Source of the DNA: JABSOG01 sp041583135 | GTDB taxonomy: Bacteria > Pseudomonadota > Gammaproteobacteria > Enterobacterales > Alteromonadaceae | Reading direction: 5' to 3' | DNA length: 53,843 bases | NCBI GenBank assembly: GCA_041583135.1 | Contig: JBFHGJ010000032.1 | Coordinates: 1 to 53,843, forward strand | Part shown: piece by piece, positions 8,285-17,753 of the stretch | How positions within the stretch are numbered: the stretch's first letter is position 1 | Layout of the letters: the number at the start of each line of letters is the position of its first letter | Program-made: the position numbers and the translations under genes | The notes under the pieces: model-generated | Seen by the model: the letters and a program-made list of their open reading frames with translations, nothing else | What the model was told of the DNA's origin: nothing | The model's database searches: none

Positions 8285-8674
8285 ATGATACAGATAGTAA
8301 CGGGCGACACACGGCCGATATCCAAGCAGATTGTTGATGGGCTGCGCATGAAAATCGTCACTGGTGAATTACCGCCCGGTGCGAAGATCCCCAGTGTGCG
8401 TGGTCTGGCTATGCAATTGACCATCAATACCAATACGGTAGCCAGAGCCTACGCCAAGCTCACCGAAGAAGGGCTGATTGAAGCGCGCAAAGGTTTGGGG
8501 CTGTTTGTGTGTCAGCCAAGACAAGTGCTCAGCATAGATGAGCGGGAAAAGCGGCTGGATGAAGAAGTGGATAAGTTTATTCACGAGGTTATCGGGCTTA
8601 ATTTTGAACCCGAAGTGGTGGTTGATAAGGTGAGCAACAAACTCAGTGAAGTTGCCGATAAAAAAGGAGATTAG
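8285..8674 (+). CDS. YtrA-subfamily GntR transcriptional regulator
   Basis: The 129-residue protein has an N-terminal winged helix-turn-helix of the GntR family (residues about 8-75: PISKQIVDGLRMKI, GELPPGAKIPSVRGLA, INTNTVARAYAKL). A short helical tail of about 50 residues replaces the large ligand-binding domain of other GntR proteins, which defines the YtrA type. Such regulators typically repress the ABC-transporter operon they head, often cell-envelope-stress induced in Gram-positives. The gene is first in an operon with two ATPase/permease pairs, and its stop lies 3 bp before the next start. The perfect palindrome at 8230-8252 is the likely operator. The inducer is unknown. Confidence 0.9.
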   Translation: MIQIVTGDTRPISKQIVDGLRMKIVTGELPPGAKIPSVRGLAMQLTINTNTVARAYAKLTEEGLIEARKGLGLFVCQPRQVLSIDEREKRLDEEVDKFIHEVIGLNFEPEVVVDKVSNKLSEVADKKGD

Positions 8675-8677
8675 CCG

Positions 8678-9598
8678 GTGAATACAGCAAATAATATCAT
8701 TGAACTGTCCCATATCGACAAGCGCTACGGTAACAAGCAGGTGCTTAAAGACCTCACGCTAAAGTTGCCCTATGGCGGCATTCATGCCCTTGTCGGCGGC
8801 AATGGTGCCGGTAAATCGACGCTGTTTCGGGTGTTACTCGGCTTGGTTGAGCCAGATAATGGCAGCGCCAAAGTGTTGGGTTGTGCTACTTCGGGGTTGG
8901 ACAGCACAACCCGAGCTAAAATCGCCTATGTCAATGAAGATCATGCTCTGCCTGATTGGCTTAGTGTCGAGCAGTTGGTTGCGATGCAAAAAAGTGGCTT
9001 TGTCCATTGGTCTGACGCCGCCTACGATTCGGTGATCAGTCAATTCTTTGTGGAACCGACACAATTGGTCGGCCAGCTCTCAAGAGGTGAACGGGCAGGC
9101 TTAGCCCTTGCTATGGCACTGGCGCAACGGCCACAGCTGTTGTTGCTCGATGAGCCGACTTTAGGGCTTGATGTGGTGGCAAGACAGTCATTTTTAGAGT
9201 CGTTGTTGTTTGCCAGTGCCGAGCATGAATGCACGATTGTATATTGTTCTCACCATATGGAAGAAGTGGAGCGCATTGCCGATACATTGATCTTGGTTGA
9301 GCAAGGTAGCATCAGCGCTCAGCAATCGCCCGAGGCATTTTGTCAACGCATTGAATATTGGCTGGCTGAATATGAAGGTCAGCCCCCGGCGCCCGAACAC
9401 ATTCCTCATTTGCTGCAAATGAGAATCATCGATGATATGTATCATTACATGGTGATGGACTGCGATCTTGCGTTTGACCAACTGCTGCAAGACCAGGGGG
9501 CGACTTCTATTATGCGCAACCCAGTCGCGTTAGACAGAGCGGTCAATGCCTTTTTGACAAGGGCCAAACACCGTCAGGCTTTGGAGGCAGGCCGATGA
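8678..9598 (+). CDS. ABC transporter ATP-binding protein (ytr-like operon, first pair)
   Basis: The start is GTG at 8678, supported by AAGGAG about 8 bases upstream. The 306-residue protein has Walker A GGNGAGKST (40-48), a signature LSRGE (a variant of LSGGQ), Walker B LLLLDEPTLGLD, and an H-loop in CSHHMEE. The C-terminal 70 residues are an extension of unknown role. It would power the membrane protein encoded next, whose ATG overlaps this stop (ATGA), indicating translational coupling. The pair resembles the YtrA-associated exporters. The transported substrate is not known. Confidence 0.92.
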   Translation: MNTANNIIELSHIDKRYGNKQVLKDLTLKLPYGGIHALVGGNGAGKSTLFRVLLGLVEPDNGSAKVLGCATSGLDSTTRAKIAYVNEDHALPDWLSVEQLVAMQKSGFVHWSDAAYDSVISQFFVEPTQLVGQLSRGERAGLALAMALAQRPQLLLLDEPTLGLDVVARQSFLESLLFASAEHECTIVYCSHHMEEVERIADTLILVEQGSISAQQSPEAFCQRIEYWLAEYEGQPPAPEHIPHLLQMRIIDDMYHYMVMDCDLAFDQLLQDQGATSIMRNPVALDRAVNAFLTRAKHRQALEAGR

Positions 9599-11418
9599 AC
9601 GCTTTGATTAAAGCACAGTGGTTGCGGTTGGGGAGGCGCGCGCAATTTGTTGCTTTGGCACTGCTGGGATTATGGTACTTTGTGCTTAATGCCGACCTGT
9701 TTTTAGATGCGATAGCGTCACTTTACTATATGACTTTAGTGATCAGTATCGTTGTGTCGGTATTGCTCGGTTGGGTTCAGCTGCGCAGTGTGGCAAGCAA
9801 AAACCGTTGGGCTTTCTTTATTCATCGACCGTTGGCACAAGGGCAGATATTTGCCGCTTTTGCGCTGAGTGCATTACTGTTGTTAACTGTCGCCTGCATA
9901 CTGCCGGTGGCATTGGCGCTCATTTTTATGGAGCTGCAATTGAGCGGCCTGGTTGATGCTCGACTTTATCTTATTTTGCCCTTTATAGCCGGGTTGATGA
10001 TGGCCTGTTGGTTTGCTGCTGCCTTTGTGGTGCTCAGCCCCAGCAAATTGGCGCCTTTGGTGTTTGTGCTGCCTGCCTTATTGCTCAATCCTTATGCCGA
10101 TAGTCATTGGCTGTTTATTACTTTACTTGTCGTCGTGTTGTGGTGTGGCTATTTGGCCTTTAGTGCATTCAAACCAGCTTTGGACAGCCATCTTTCCAAG
10201 CCCTTGGCCAAAGTGATGTTGGCGCTGCCATTGCAATATGCTTTAGCTTGGCTGATAACTTTGGTTGTTGGTATTGGCGTGCAGTTGAGTCTCATTGTGA
10301 TTGACTCAAGGCATACCGGCAACTGGAATGATTATTGGTTGCCAGACAGTTTTAATCATTTTGACAATATGACAGATAAGGCGTTGCTTAACACTGGCCT
10401 GAAATTAACTGGCCTTAGCCCTATTGGCGCCGACGAGATAGTCAGCTTTGACAGCATAGAAGCGAGATGGACCAAGCCAATTGAGTTTAACCAGTTGTTT
10501 TATTTAGATATGCCAATCCGTGGCGTAGGCAAGTTACAAGCGCAAAAGGCGGCAGTGCAGTGGTATTTTAGTCATCAGCATCGCTTATTCTTTGGGGTCA
10601 GACACCGCGATGGTCAGTTGATGGGCTTTATGGACGCAAATGGCAAAGTTCACCACGAAATCAAAGAGATAGACAATACTCAGCGGTTCACCGGTGTGCC
10701 ATATACACGAGAGGCCAATGAACTTTACCTTGGTCACCGTGCCTACCGGCTAGAGCACAATCAGCTCAAACCGCTGCTGGAATTGGCCCATGGTGAGCGC
10801 TTTGCCAATGGTATCGTTGCCATTGCAGGTGGCTTTGCGGTATTGGGCAGCAAAAATTTCTACTTGTTTGATGAGAATTATCAGCAGACAGCGAAAGTGC
10901 CTTTAGGCACCGATGTGCAGAATATTGCACGAGTGTATGTCGCCACCATCGATGGGCGGCATTTTATCTCTGTACTAAGCGGGTCGAAATTGGAGTCGAA
11001 CTTCTACGACAGTCACTATCGTTTTTATTTGGCACAAGAGACTCAGGTGCAGTTACTGGCCAGCAAGAAACTAACCCAAGATTGGTCTGAATTACAGCGC
11101 TATCGCGGCTTTATTATCTCGCCTTTGATGACCTATTTGCATCAAATTTTGTGGCAGGCTATCGCGCCTTATGAACTGCCAAAGGTCGATAGCAAAACCG
11201 TTGTGACTCAGCCGTTGCCAAGCAAGGTCGTTTGGTTGATGGGACTGGTATCGCTACTGTGTTTATATTTGGCTTGGCGGCAACTCAAACGCAGCACCCT
11301 GTCTAAGGTTCAACGGGCCATTTGGCTAATCAACTGTGCTGTTTGTGCCGTGCCGGGGCTGATGACGCTGATGCTTATTCATCATTTCAAGCCGAAGCGG
11401 CCTCCCGATAGCGGCTGA
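9595..11418 (+). CDS. ABC-2-like permease with large extracytoplasmic domain
   Basis: This 607-residue membrane protein has about six hydrophobic segments in the first 240 residues. A 300-residue polar region rich in predicted beta-strand lies between about 245 and 540, and two membrane segments close the protein. That layout fits an ABC permease with an inserted periplasmic domain. I recognise no enzymatic motif in the domain; repeated short segments such as LYLGHRAYRLEHNQLKPLL and NFYLFDENYQQTAKVPLG suggest a beta-propeller-like fold, which is a guess. It is translationally coupled to the upstream ATPase gene. A 94-bp gap follows, in which GCCGAG (11460-11465) and CTCGGC (11485-11490) could pair. 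Confidence 0.8.
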   Translation: MNALIKAQWLRLGRRAQFVALALLGLWYFVLNADLFLDAIASLYYMTLVISIVVSVLLGWVQLRSVASKNRWAFFIHRPLAQGQIFAAFALSALLLLTVACILPVALALIFMELQLSGLVDARLYLILPFIAGLMMACWFAAAFVVLSPSKLAPLVFVLPALLLNPYADSHWLFITLLVVVLWCGYLAFSAFKPALDSHLSKPLAKVMLALPLQYALAWLITLVVGIGVQLSLIVIDSRHTGNWNDYWLPDSFNHFDNMTDKALLNTGLKLTGLSPIGADEIVSFDSIEARWTKPIEFNQLFYLDMPIRGVGKLQAQKAAVQWYFSHQHRLFFGVRHRDGQLMGFMDANGKVHHEIKEIDNTQRFTGVPYTREANELYLGHRAYRLEHNQLKPLLELAHGERFANGIVAIAGGFAVLGSKNFYLFDENYQQTAKVPLGTDVQNIARVYVATIDGRHFISVLSGSKLESNFYDSHYRFYLAQETQVQLLASKKLTQDWSELQRYRGFIISPLMTYLHQILWQAIAPYELPKVDSKTVVTQPLPSKVVWLMGLVSLLCLYLAWRQLKRSTLSKVQRAIWLINCAVCAVPGLMTLMLIHHFKPKRPPDSG

Positions 11419-11512
11419 GCTTAAGCCGTCCTCAATTCTCTTTGTTTCTTTGATTTTACGCCGAGGTTGTCTGGTGGGGATCTGCTCGGCTTAAATTTAT
11501 GGGTATCTAATT

Positions 11513-12379
11513 ATGTTATGTATTAAAAACCTGTCTAAAACCTATGAAAATGGTGTAAAAGCACTCAATAATGTCAACCTGACTATCGACAAAGGGATGT
11601 TTGGTTTGCTTGGTCCCAACGGTGCCGGAAAATCGAGTTTGATGCGCACCATTGCCACCTTACAAGATGCCGATAGCGGCGAGATCACGTTCAACGGCAT
11701 TGACTGCTTTGCCGAGCCTTTGATGCTGCGGCGCCAGCTTGGCTATTTACCTCAGGATTTTGGGGTTTATCCGCGTATATCGGCACTGAAACTGCTTGAT
11801 CATATGGCGGTGCTCAAAGGCATTGTCAATAAAGCTGAACGCCGTGAGCAGGTTGAGGCGTTGCTTGTGCAAACCAATCTTTATGACCAGAGAAATCGTG
11901 CGGTGCAGACGTTTTCAGGTGGTATGCGCCAGCGCTTTGGCATCGCTCAAGCGCTATTGGGCGACCCTAAACTGATCATCGTTGATGAACCTACCGCCGG
12001 ACTAGATCCGCAAGAGCGCAATCGCTTTCACAATCTGCTCAGTGAAATTGGCGAGAATGTCGTTGTAATACTTTCGACCCATATTGTCGAAGATGTCTTA
12101 GATTTATGCCCTAATATGGCCATTTTGGCCGCAGGTCAGGTCTTGCTTGAAGGCCGTCCACAACAGCTGATTGACGGGCTAAACGGCAAAGTGTGGCGCA
12201 AGGCCATCGACAAAGGTGAACTTGACCACTACCTGCAAAACTTCAATGTGATCTCCAATCATCTGTACTGTGGTCAAACGCAAATTCATGTACTTGCCGA
12301 TAGTCAGCCGGAGGAGGGGTTTATCGCACTTGAGCCAAGTTTAGAAGATGTTTATTTCAGCCATATCAAGCAAGGCTAG
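11513..12379 (+). CDS. ABC transporter ATP-binding protein (second pair)
   Basis: The 288-residue ATPase has Walker A GPNGAGKSS, Q-loop PQDFG, signature FSGGMRQRFG, Walker B LIIVDEPTAGLD and the H-loop STHIVED. It belongs to the CcmA/NatA-type exporter ATPases. The C-terminal 75 residues extend beyond the nucleotide-binding domain. It lies 9 bp upstream of the permease/M1-peptidase gene and should be its motor. The two ATPases of the operon differ clearly in sequence, so they are not a recent duplication. Confidence 0.93.
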   Translation: MLCIKNLSKTYENGVKALNNVNLTIDKGMFGLLGPNGAGKSSLMRTIATLQDADSGEITFNGIDCFAEPLMLRRQLGYLPQDFGVYPRISALKLLDHMAVLKGIVNKAERREQVEALLVQTNLYDQRNRAVQTFSGGMRQRFGIAQALLGDPKLIIVDEPTAGLDPQERNRFHNLLSEIGENVVVILSTHIVEDVLDLCPNMAILAAGQVLLEGRPQQLIDGLNGKVWRKAIDKGELDHYLQNFNVISNHLYCGQTQIHVLADSQPEEGFIALEPSLEDVYFSHIKQG

Positions 12380-12388
12380 GAGGTGACT

Positions 12389-15300
12389 ATGTTAAGGCAA
12401 TTACTGGCCTTTGAATGGGCCTATCACACCCGCCAGATCTCATTTATGTTTGCTTTGGCGCTGGCAACCGCGATGGGGATGTTGTTGAGCTTTAGGCTAA
12501 ATCCCGGCCCGCAGGTGCTTTATAACGCTGCGGCCAACGTCAATTACTTATTCAGTTTTTTTGCCTTGGGCAGTGTCTTTGTGTTGATGGTGACTTGCGC
12601 CAACGCCATGTTGCGTGATGATGAAAGCAAAATGAGCGAACTGGTTTTTGCCAGCGGCATTGGTAAAACCACCTTACTATTTAGCCGATTTGTCGGGGCT
12701 TTTGGCGCTGCGGCCTTGGTGCTGTTGTTTGCCACATTTGGCGCCATGATTGGGGTTAAAATGCCATGGGTTGAGGCTGGCACCATGGGGCCTTTCGAGC
12801 TGATGAGTTACCTGTGGAGCTATGCCGTTATTTTGCTGCCCAGTATGTTGTTTTGTGGCGCGGTTATCTTCAGTGTTGCGACACTCAGCCGCAATATGAT
12901 TGCCACTTATCTTTCGGCGATTTTCATTTATGTGCTGTATATGGTGATCTCCGGTCTTGGCGGCTCGCCGATGTTTGTCGGCGGTACGCCGCCATCGCCG
13001 CAAGCCTATGCGCTGGCCGCCAAGCTAGACCCGTTTGCCATTATGACCTACTTTGAACAGACTCAATATTGGACGGTTGCACAGAAAAACACTCAGTTGT
13101 TGCAACTTAGCGGCAACTTAGCGTTCAATCGCCTGCTTTTGCTCACGGTTTCCATACTGCTGTTGTTGGGTTTGAATGCCGCTTATCGCTTAAAGCTACC
13201 TCAGCAAAGGCAGACGAAAAAGCCGAACTCTGCACAGGTTTGGCCGACAACGGAGTATCACTTGGTTGCACCTCAAATCGGATGGAACGCAGCGGCCGGG
13301 GCTTGGTGGTCAGCGTTTAAAGTGCAGTGGCAATTGGTGGTTTTTCACTGGCCATTTGTGGTGATGCTTTTATTGTTTGGCGCCCTTGTGCTCAGCGAAA
13401 TGCTCAGTCAGTTGGGCAACCTAGAGTATGGTCCGGCCTATTACCCATCGACCGGCAGACTACTCAATACCGTGCAGTTTGATGTTTTACCACGATTTGG
13501 CGCCCTGTTTATCATCTATTATGGCGCCGAGATATTTTGGCGCGAGCGAATGGCGGGGTTTAACGCCTTTATCGATGCCTCACCGGTAAGCAATCAAACC
13601 TTGTTTTCCACCAAACTGGCAGCGCTTTGCGCCGTGCCGCTGATGTTGATTGTGGTGACGGTTGCCACGGCGTTGTTGATACAGTTGTCAAAGGGTTATC
13701 AACCTATTGAGCCATGGTTGTATTTGAGCTTGTTTTATTACTCTGGTGTGCCCTTGATAATGGTGGCAGTATTGGTGCTTTTTGTGCAGTCGGTCAGCGC
13801 CAATAAATACTTGGGCATGTTGCTCAGCGGCGCTGTGGTGATGGTTGCCGGTAGCAGTTTGGCAGGCTCTTTTGGTTTAGAACACCCGTTGTGGCATTTT
13901 GCTCAGGTACCAGTGCTCGATTACAGCGATATGGATGGTTTTAGCCTCGGCAATGATGCCTTTGGTTGGTATTTGCTTTACTGGGGGGCGTGGTGCTTTG
14001 TCTTTGCTGTGATTGGGTTTACCTTGTGGCCGCGGGGGATTGAGTTGCAGTTAAAGCAGCGTTTGATGATGCTCAAACCTGTGAGGGCGTCCTTGTTTGC
14101 CGGTGTTTTGGCGATAATCGTCAGTGGTGGATACATTTATCGCCAAACCGATTTCATCAGCAGCGACGATGATGCGTTTAGACAGGCTGAATATGAGCGC
14201 AAGTACAAAGCATTTGAACATATAACGCGACCGAGTATTACTGCCATAAAGGCGGATATCGCACTTTACCCACAACAACGAAAATATGAAATCGATACCA
14301 AGGTTCAACTGACCAATTTAAGTGATAAGCCCATGTCGCAGCTGATGTTCAGTACCGTTTGGGGACAGACGCAGACGATACTGAGTTTTGCCACTCAAGG
14401 CGAGCTGATTGAAGATAAGGCGCTTGGGGTGTATTTGTTCAAACCCAGTACGCCGTTGCAGCCCAATGAGTCGATAGCACTAGGCGTGCAGTTCAGTGCG
14501 GCGCAGTCGGGGTTTAATGAAACTTCGTTTCGCAATACCATCAAGCCAAATGGCTCTCACTTGGTCTTAAATAGTATCTTCCCGTATCCGGGCTATCGAC
14601 CCGGACGGGAGCTGACCAATGCCCAGCAGCGACAAGCGTTTCAACTGCCGGTTAAAATGCCGGAAGAAACATTGGCGCAGGTACTAGCGCGTAAGGGTGG
14701 CGACTTTTCCGACGAGTTTGATTGGGCTGATTTTGAAGCGACAGTGTCAACAGACAAAGATCAGTTTGTGGTATTGCAAGGGAGCTTGCTGAGCGATCAA
14801 ATAAAAGGCGAGCGCCGTTTTTTTCACTATAAGAGCAAAGGCAAGATACGCAATATTATCGCTTTGTTGAGTGGTCGTTATGCGGTACGAAAAACACAGC
14901 ATAATGGCGTCAGTATTGAAGTTTACTATCATCCCGAGCATGGCCAGAATGTGGACCATATGATGGAAGCGGCGGCACGCTCACTGGACTATTTTAGTAC
15001 GCACTACGCGCCTTATCCGCTCGACCACTTACGTATAACAGAAGTACCGGTGGGGCATAACTCGCGTTTTACCGGGTTTGCCAGCAGCGGCAATATGATG
15101 ATCAGCAACTATGGTGGCTTTAAGGCTGATTTAAGCAGTGAGTATGAGGTTGATCAGGTATATCGTCGAATTGCCCATGAGGTCGCACACCAGTGGTGGG
15201 GTTACTTGCTCTCGCCTGCCACAATCCCCGGCAATCTGTTGATGGTTGAAACCTTGGCAAAATACAGTGAAATGCGCATTTTGGCCGAGCGCTTTGGTGC

Positions 15301-15961
15301 ACAACAAGTGGTCAATCTGGTCGATTATGAGCAAAGGCGTTATTTGCGGGCGCGGGCCAATCAGGACATAGCAGAACAGCCGATTTACCGCGCCAGAGGT
15401 GATCAAAATCACCTGTTTTACTCAAAAGGCGGCAGCGTGATGTATCGTTTGACCGAGCTGCTTGGCGCAGAGGTGATGAATAACGCGTTGGCGTTGTTTC
15501 TTCAGCGTCACGGCTATCCTCACAATATGCCGACTTCACTGGATTTTATTGCCGTATTGAAGGCTGTTGCCCCGGCAAACAACCATGACCAAATCGACGA
15601 GCTGTTGATGCAAGTCGTGCTGTACGATTTTGCCATTGAGTCAATTACAGCCAAACCCCTTAACGACCATGAACAGCTGCTGACAATACAGCTAAATAAT
15701 CATAAATATCAGATAGATGAACAAGGTGAGCAAAAAGACCTAACACTTCATGCCGAGGTCGAGATAGCCAGCTATCGTCAATATCCCGGGCTTGCCGATA
15801 CAGATGAAGATGGCAAGATTAGCCAAGCCCATTATCGGCTTAAAGGCGGCCGACAGCGCTTGACGATGAAGGTAGACAAAGCCGCGAGATTTATTCAAAT
15901 CGATCCACGCCGGTTATACTTGGACGTCAAAAGAGAAAATAACCTAAAACCCATCAAATAG
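12389..15961 (+). CDS. ABC permease fused to an M1-family aminopeptidase domain
   Basis: I chose the ATG at 12389 because AGGAGG lies five bases upstream; a GTG two codons earlier overlaps that ribosome site. The 1190-residue protein has two blocks of ABC-2-type membrane segments (about 15-260 and 310-590). A periplasmic half from about 610 follows, carrying an M1 (gluzincin) domain with HEVAHQWWG at H930-H934 and the third zinc ligand E954. The gap to E954 is 19 residues rather than the textbook 18. A classical GAMEN exopeptidase motif is not seen; SSGNMM (about 900) lies near the expected place. The same fusion architecture occurs in other Alteromonadales genomes as far as I recall. It may export or process peptides at the inner membrane. 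Substrate and peptidase activity are unproven. Confidence 0.9.
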   Translation: MLRQLLAFEWAYHTRQISFMFALALATAMGMLLSFRLNPGPQVLYNAAANVNYLFSFFALGSVFVLMVTCANAMLRDDESKMSELVFASGIGKTTLLFSRFVGAFGAAALVLLFATFGAMIGVKMPWVEAGTMGPFELMSYLWSYAVILLPSMLFCGAVIFSVATLSRNMIATYLSAIFIYVLYMVISGLGGSPMFVGGTPPSPQAYALAAKLDPFAIMTYFEQTQYWTVAQKNTQLLQLSGNLAFNRLLLLTVSILLLLGLNAAYRLKLPQQRQTKKPNSAQVWPTTEYHLVAPQIGWNAAAGAWWSAFKVQWQLVVFHWPFVVMLLLFGALVLSEMLSQLGNLEYGPAYYPSTGRLLNTVQFDVLPRFGALFIIYYGAEIFWRERMAGFNAFIDASPVSNQTLFSTKLAALCAVPLMLIVVTVATALLIQLSKGYQPIEPWLYLSLFYYSGVPLIMVAVLVLFVQSVSANKYLGMLLSGAVVMVAGSSLAGSFGLEHPLWHFAQVPVLDYSDMDGFSLGNDAFGWYLLYWGAWCFVFAVIGFTLWPRGIELQLKQRLMMLKPVRASLFAGVLAIIVSGGYIYRQTDFISSDDDAFRQAEYERKYKAFEHITRPSITAIKADIALYPQQRKYEIDTKVQLTNLSDKPMSQLMFSTVWGQTQTILSFATQGELIEDKALGVYLFKPSTPLQPNESIALGVQFSAAQSGFNETSFRNTIKPNGSHLVLNSIFPYPGYRPGRELTNAQQRQAFQLPVKMPEETLAQVLARKGGDFSDEFDWADFEATVSTDKDQFVVLQGSLLSDQIKGERRFFHYKSKGKIRNIIALLSGRYAVRKTQHNGVSIEVYYHPEHGQNVDHMMEAAARSLDYFSTHYAPYPLDHLRITEVPVGHNSRFTGFASSGNMMISNYGGFKADLSSEYEVDQVYRRIAHEVAHQWWGYLLSPATIPGNLLMVETLAKYSEMRILAERFGAQQVVNLVDYEQRRYLRARANQDIAEQPIYRARGDQNHLFYSKGGSVMYRLTELLGAEVMNNALALFLQRHGYPHNMPTSLDFIAVLKAVAPANNHDQIDELLMQVVLYDFAIESITAKPLNDHEQLLTIQLNNHKYQIDEQGEQKDLTLHAEVEIASYRQYPGLADTDEDGKISQAHYRLKGGRQRLTMKVDKAARFIQIDPRRLYLDVKRENNLKPIK

Positions 15962-15979
15962 TTTCAAGGGGGTTTATAC

Positions 15980-16036
15980 ATGGACTGTATTTATCCCCGA
16001 TGGGCAGGGATAGCCCAGTTAAGGGCTGGCTTTTGA
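15980..16036 (+). CDS. Possible 18-residue small ORF or leader peptide
   Basis: ATG at 15980 opens an 18-codon frame ending TGA at 16034-16036 (MDCIYPRWAGIAQLRAGF). It is preceded by a strong ribosome site, AAGGGGG, seven bases upstream. It lies in the gap between the M1-fusion gene and the VCBS-repeat gene. An AGCCC/GGGCT stem (16012-16027) lies inside it, followed by TTTT, so it may be a remnant, a leader peptide or simply a terminator region. Evidence is only the ribosome site. Confidence 0.25.
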   Translation: MDCIYPRWAGIAQLRAGF

Positions 16037-16095
16037 ACTTTTATGCCGTACCATGGTCTTTGAACAAAACAAACTTAAAGGGAAATCACTTTACC

Positions 16096-17598
16096 ATGAA
16101 AGCATTGCTTTGCAGTTTTGTCTTAGGAATTACAGTATTAAGTACCAACGTTTTCGCCAGAGGAAAGAGCGAACCGTTTAAAGTCGGTTCGGTTGACGTA
16201 TTGATTGACCATGTCGATGGTATGTTGGTTAAGGACTTTATCGGCAGCGACAGCCAAGACGTGTTGTTGATTGGGCGTGACGATAAGCGTAATAAACAGC
16301 TGCAATTACTGGCATTGGATAAAGGACAGCTCAGTGAAAATAAAGGCACTGCGGTTATGCTGCCACAAGATGCACTGTTGTATGATACCGCCAAGCTTGC
16401 CGGGAGCGACAAACTGGCGCTACTGTTGCTTCACCCTGACAAAATTACCCGCTTTGACCCTGCCAGCGGCCAATTTGACACTTTGGTGAAAACCGAAAGC
16501 CTCTATCGCAATACTTTGCAGCAAACCTCATTTGCCAACGAAAAAGACTTCGCGATGGACGTCAATAATGACGGCTTATCTGATTTGATTGTGGCTGATT
16601 TTCGTCAAACACGGATCTATTTGCAGCAAAAGGATGGCACTTTCGCTCCGCCGCAAAGCATTGACATGGTTGCACAAATGCGGCTGTTTCGTAACAACAG
16701 TGCGGTTTACAATGCCAGTACCTTGTATCTTGGCGACTATAATTTTGATGGCTTGCCGGATTTGATTTACCGGGTGAAATCACAGCTGCACATCTTTTTG
16801 CAAACCACCAGCGGTTTTGCCACTAAGCCTACGGAATATGCTTTGTCTTTGGCGCAGCCCTTGTCGGATGAATATGATGATGTCGAGCGCGATCATTCGA
16901 ATATGCGTATTCATAGCTTTTATCGTTTGATGGATTTGAACGGAGATAAGGTGCTGGATTTGATCACTCAATTGACTCGCAGCTCGGGCCTGTTCGATAA
17001 GGCCAGTCAATATCAGGTGTATTTTGGTGCCAAAAATGCGCAGGGGGTGATGGCCTTTGGCTCAACGCCCGATTCGGTGATAGGCTCTAAAGGCCTGCAA
17101 TTTGAGCTGCAATTACAAGACTTTGACGGCGACAACAGGCTTGATTTGCTCAGTCCATCATATGAGTTGGGGGTCGGTTCTATCATTGCCTCTTTGTTTT
17201 CCAGCTCGGCCGATTTGGAGATAGGGTTTCACCGACTCGGCAGTGATGGCCGTTATGCCGCCAAGCCGAACTTGGAAAAAGAGCTGACTGTCGATTTTGA
17301 TTTATCCAGCGGTCAGAACGTGTATCCGCTGATCAAGGTCAATGATTTTGATGGTGATGGCATTAACGACCTGCTGCTTGGTCACGGCACTAAAAAGTTG
17401 TATTTATTTAATGGTGAACAAGGGGATAAGTTGTTTGCCCGCCGGGCCGAGAAGTTTCGCATTCCATTGCCAAGGGATGCCAGATACATTGCCAGTGCCG
17501 ACTTAAATCAGGACGGTAAGACCGATTTGGTGATCCGCTACAGCAAGCTCGATTCAAAAAATGGTTATAAACAGATGAAAATATTGCTGGCACAATAA
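16096..17598 (+). CDS. Exported VCBS/FG-GAP repeat protein
   Basis: The start at 16096 gives a signal peptide (MKALLCSFVLGITVLSTNVFA, then RGKSE) and a 500-residue product; the frame is open upstream but without signal logic. At least six Ca-binding-like FG-GAP/VCBS motifs follow: DVNNDGLSDLIV, GDYNFDGLPDLI, DLNGDKVLDLI, DFDGDNRLDLL, DFDGDGINDLL and DLNQDGKTDLV. They are spaced as in a seven-bladed propeller of the integrin-alpha type. Such proteins are periplasmic or extracellular binding scaffolds with calcium in each loop. No enzyme domain is attached. It stands alone between the ABC operon and the M50-like gene. Confidence 0.88.
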   Translation: MKALLCSFVLGITVLSTNVFARGKSEPFKVGSVDVLIDHVDGMLVKDFIGSDSQDVLLIGRDDKRNKQLQLLALDKGQLSENKGTAVMLPQDALLYDTAKLAGSDKLALLLLHPDKITRFDPASGQFDTLVKTESLYRNTLQQTSFANEKDFAMDVNNDGLSDLIVADFRQTRIYLQQKDGTFAPPQSIDMVAQMRLFRNNSAVYNASTLYLGDYNFDGLPDLIYRVKSQLHIFLQTTSGFATKPTEYALSLAQPLSDEYDDVERDHSNMRIHSFYRLMDLNGDKVLDLITQLTRSSGLFDKASQYQVYFGAKNAQGVMAFGSTPDSVIGSKGLQFELQLQDFDGDNRLDLLSPSYELGVGSIIASLFSSSADLEIGFHRLGSDGRYAAKPNLEKELTVDFDLSSGQNVYPLIKVNDFDGDGINDLLLGHGTKKLYLFNGEQGDKLFARRAEKFRIPLPRDARYIASADLNQDGKTDLVIRYSKLDSKNGYKQMKILLAQ

Positions 17599-17683
17599 GG
17601 GGTCGTGGGGGAGTCTTCCCTTGTGGCAAAAATTTAAGCGGATTAAATACCAATCGCCAGAGATAAACTATACTCAAAAAATA

Positions 17684-17711
17684 AGCCCTGTTGTTGTTAA
17701 TCAATAGGGCT
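17684..17711 (+). terminator. Weak hairpin downstream of VCBS gene
   Basis: AGCCCT and AGGGCT flank a 16-base AT-rich loop about 85 bp after the stop at 17598. There is no T-run after the stem, so the terminator call is tentative. Confidence 0.3.
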
Positions 17712-17753
17712 GTTCCATCTATTTGTTGTGTATGATTTTTTGAGGTAGTCGCT

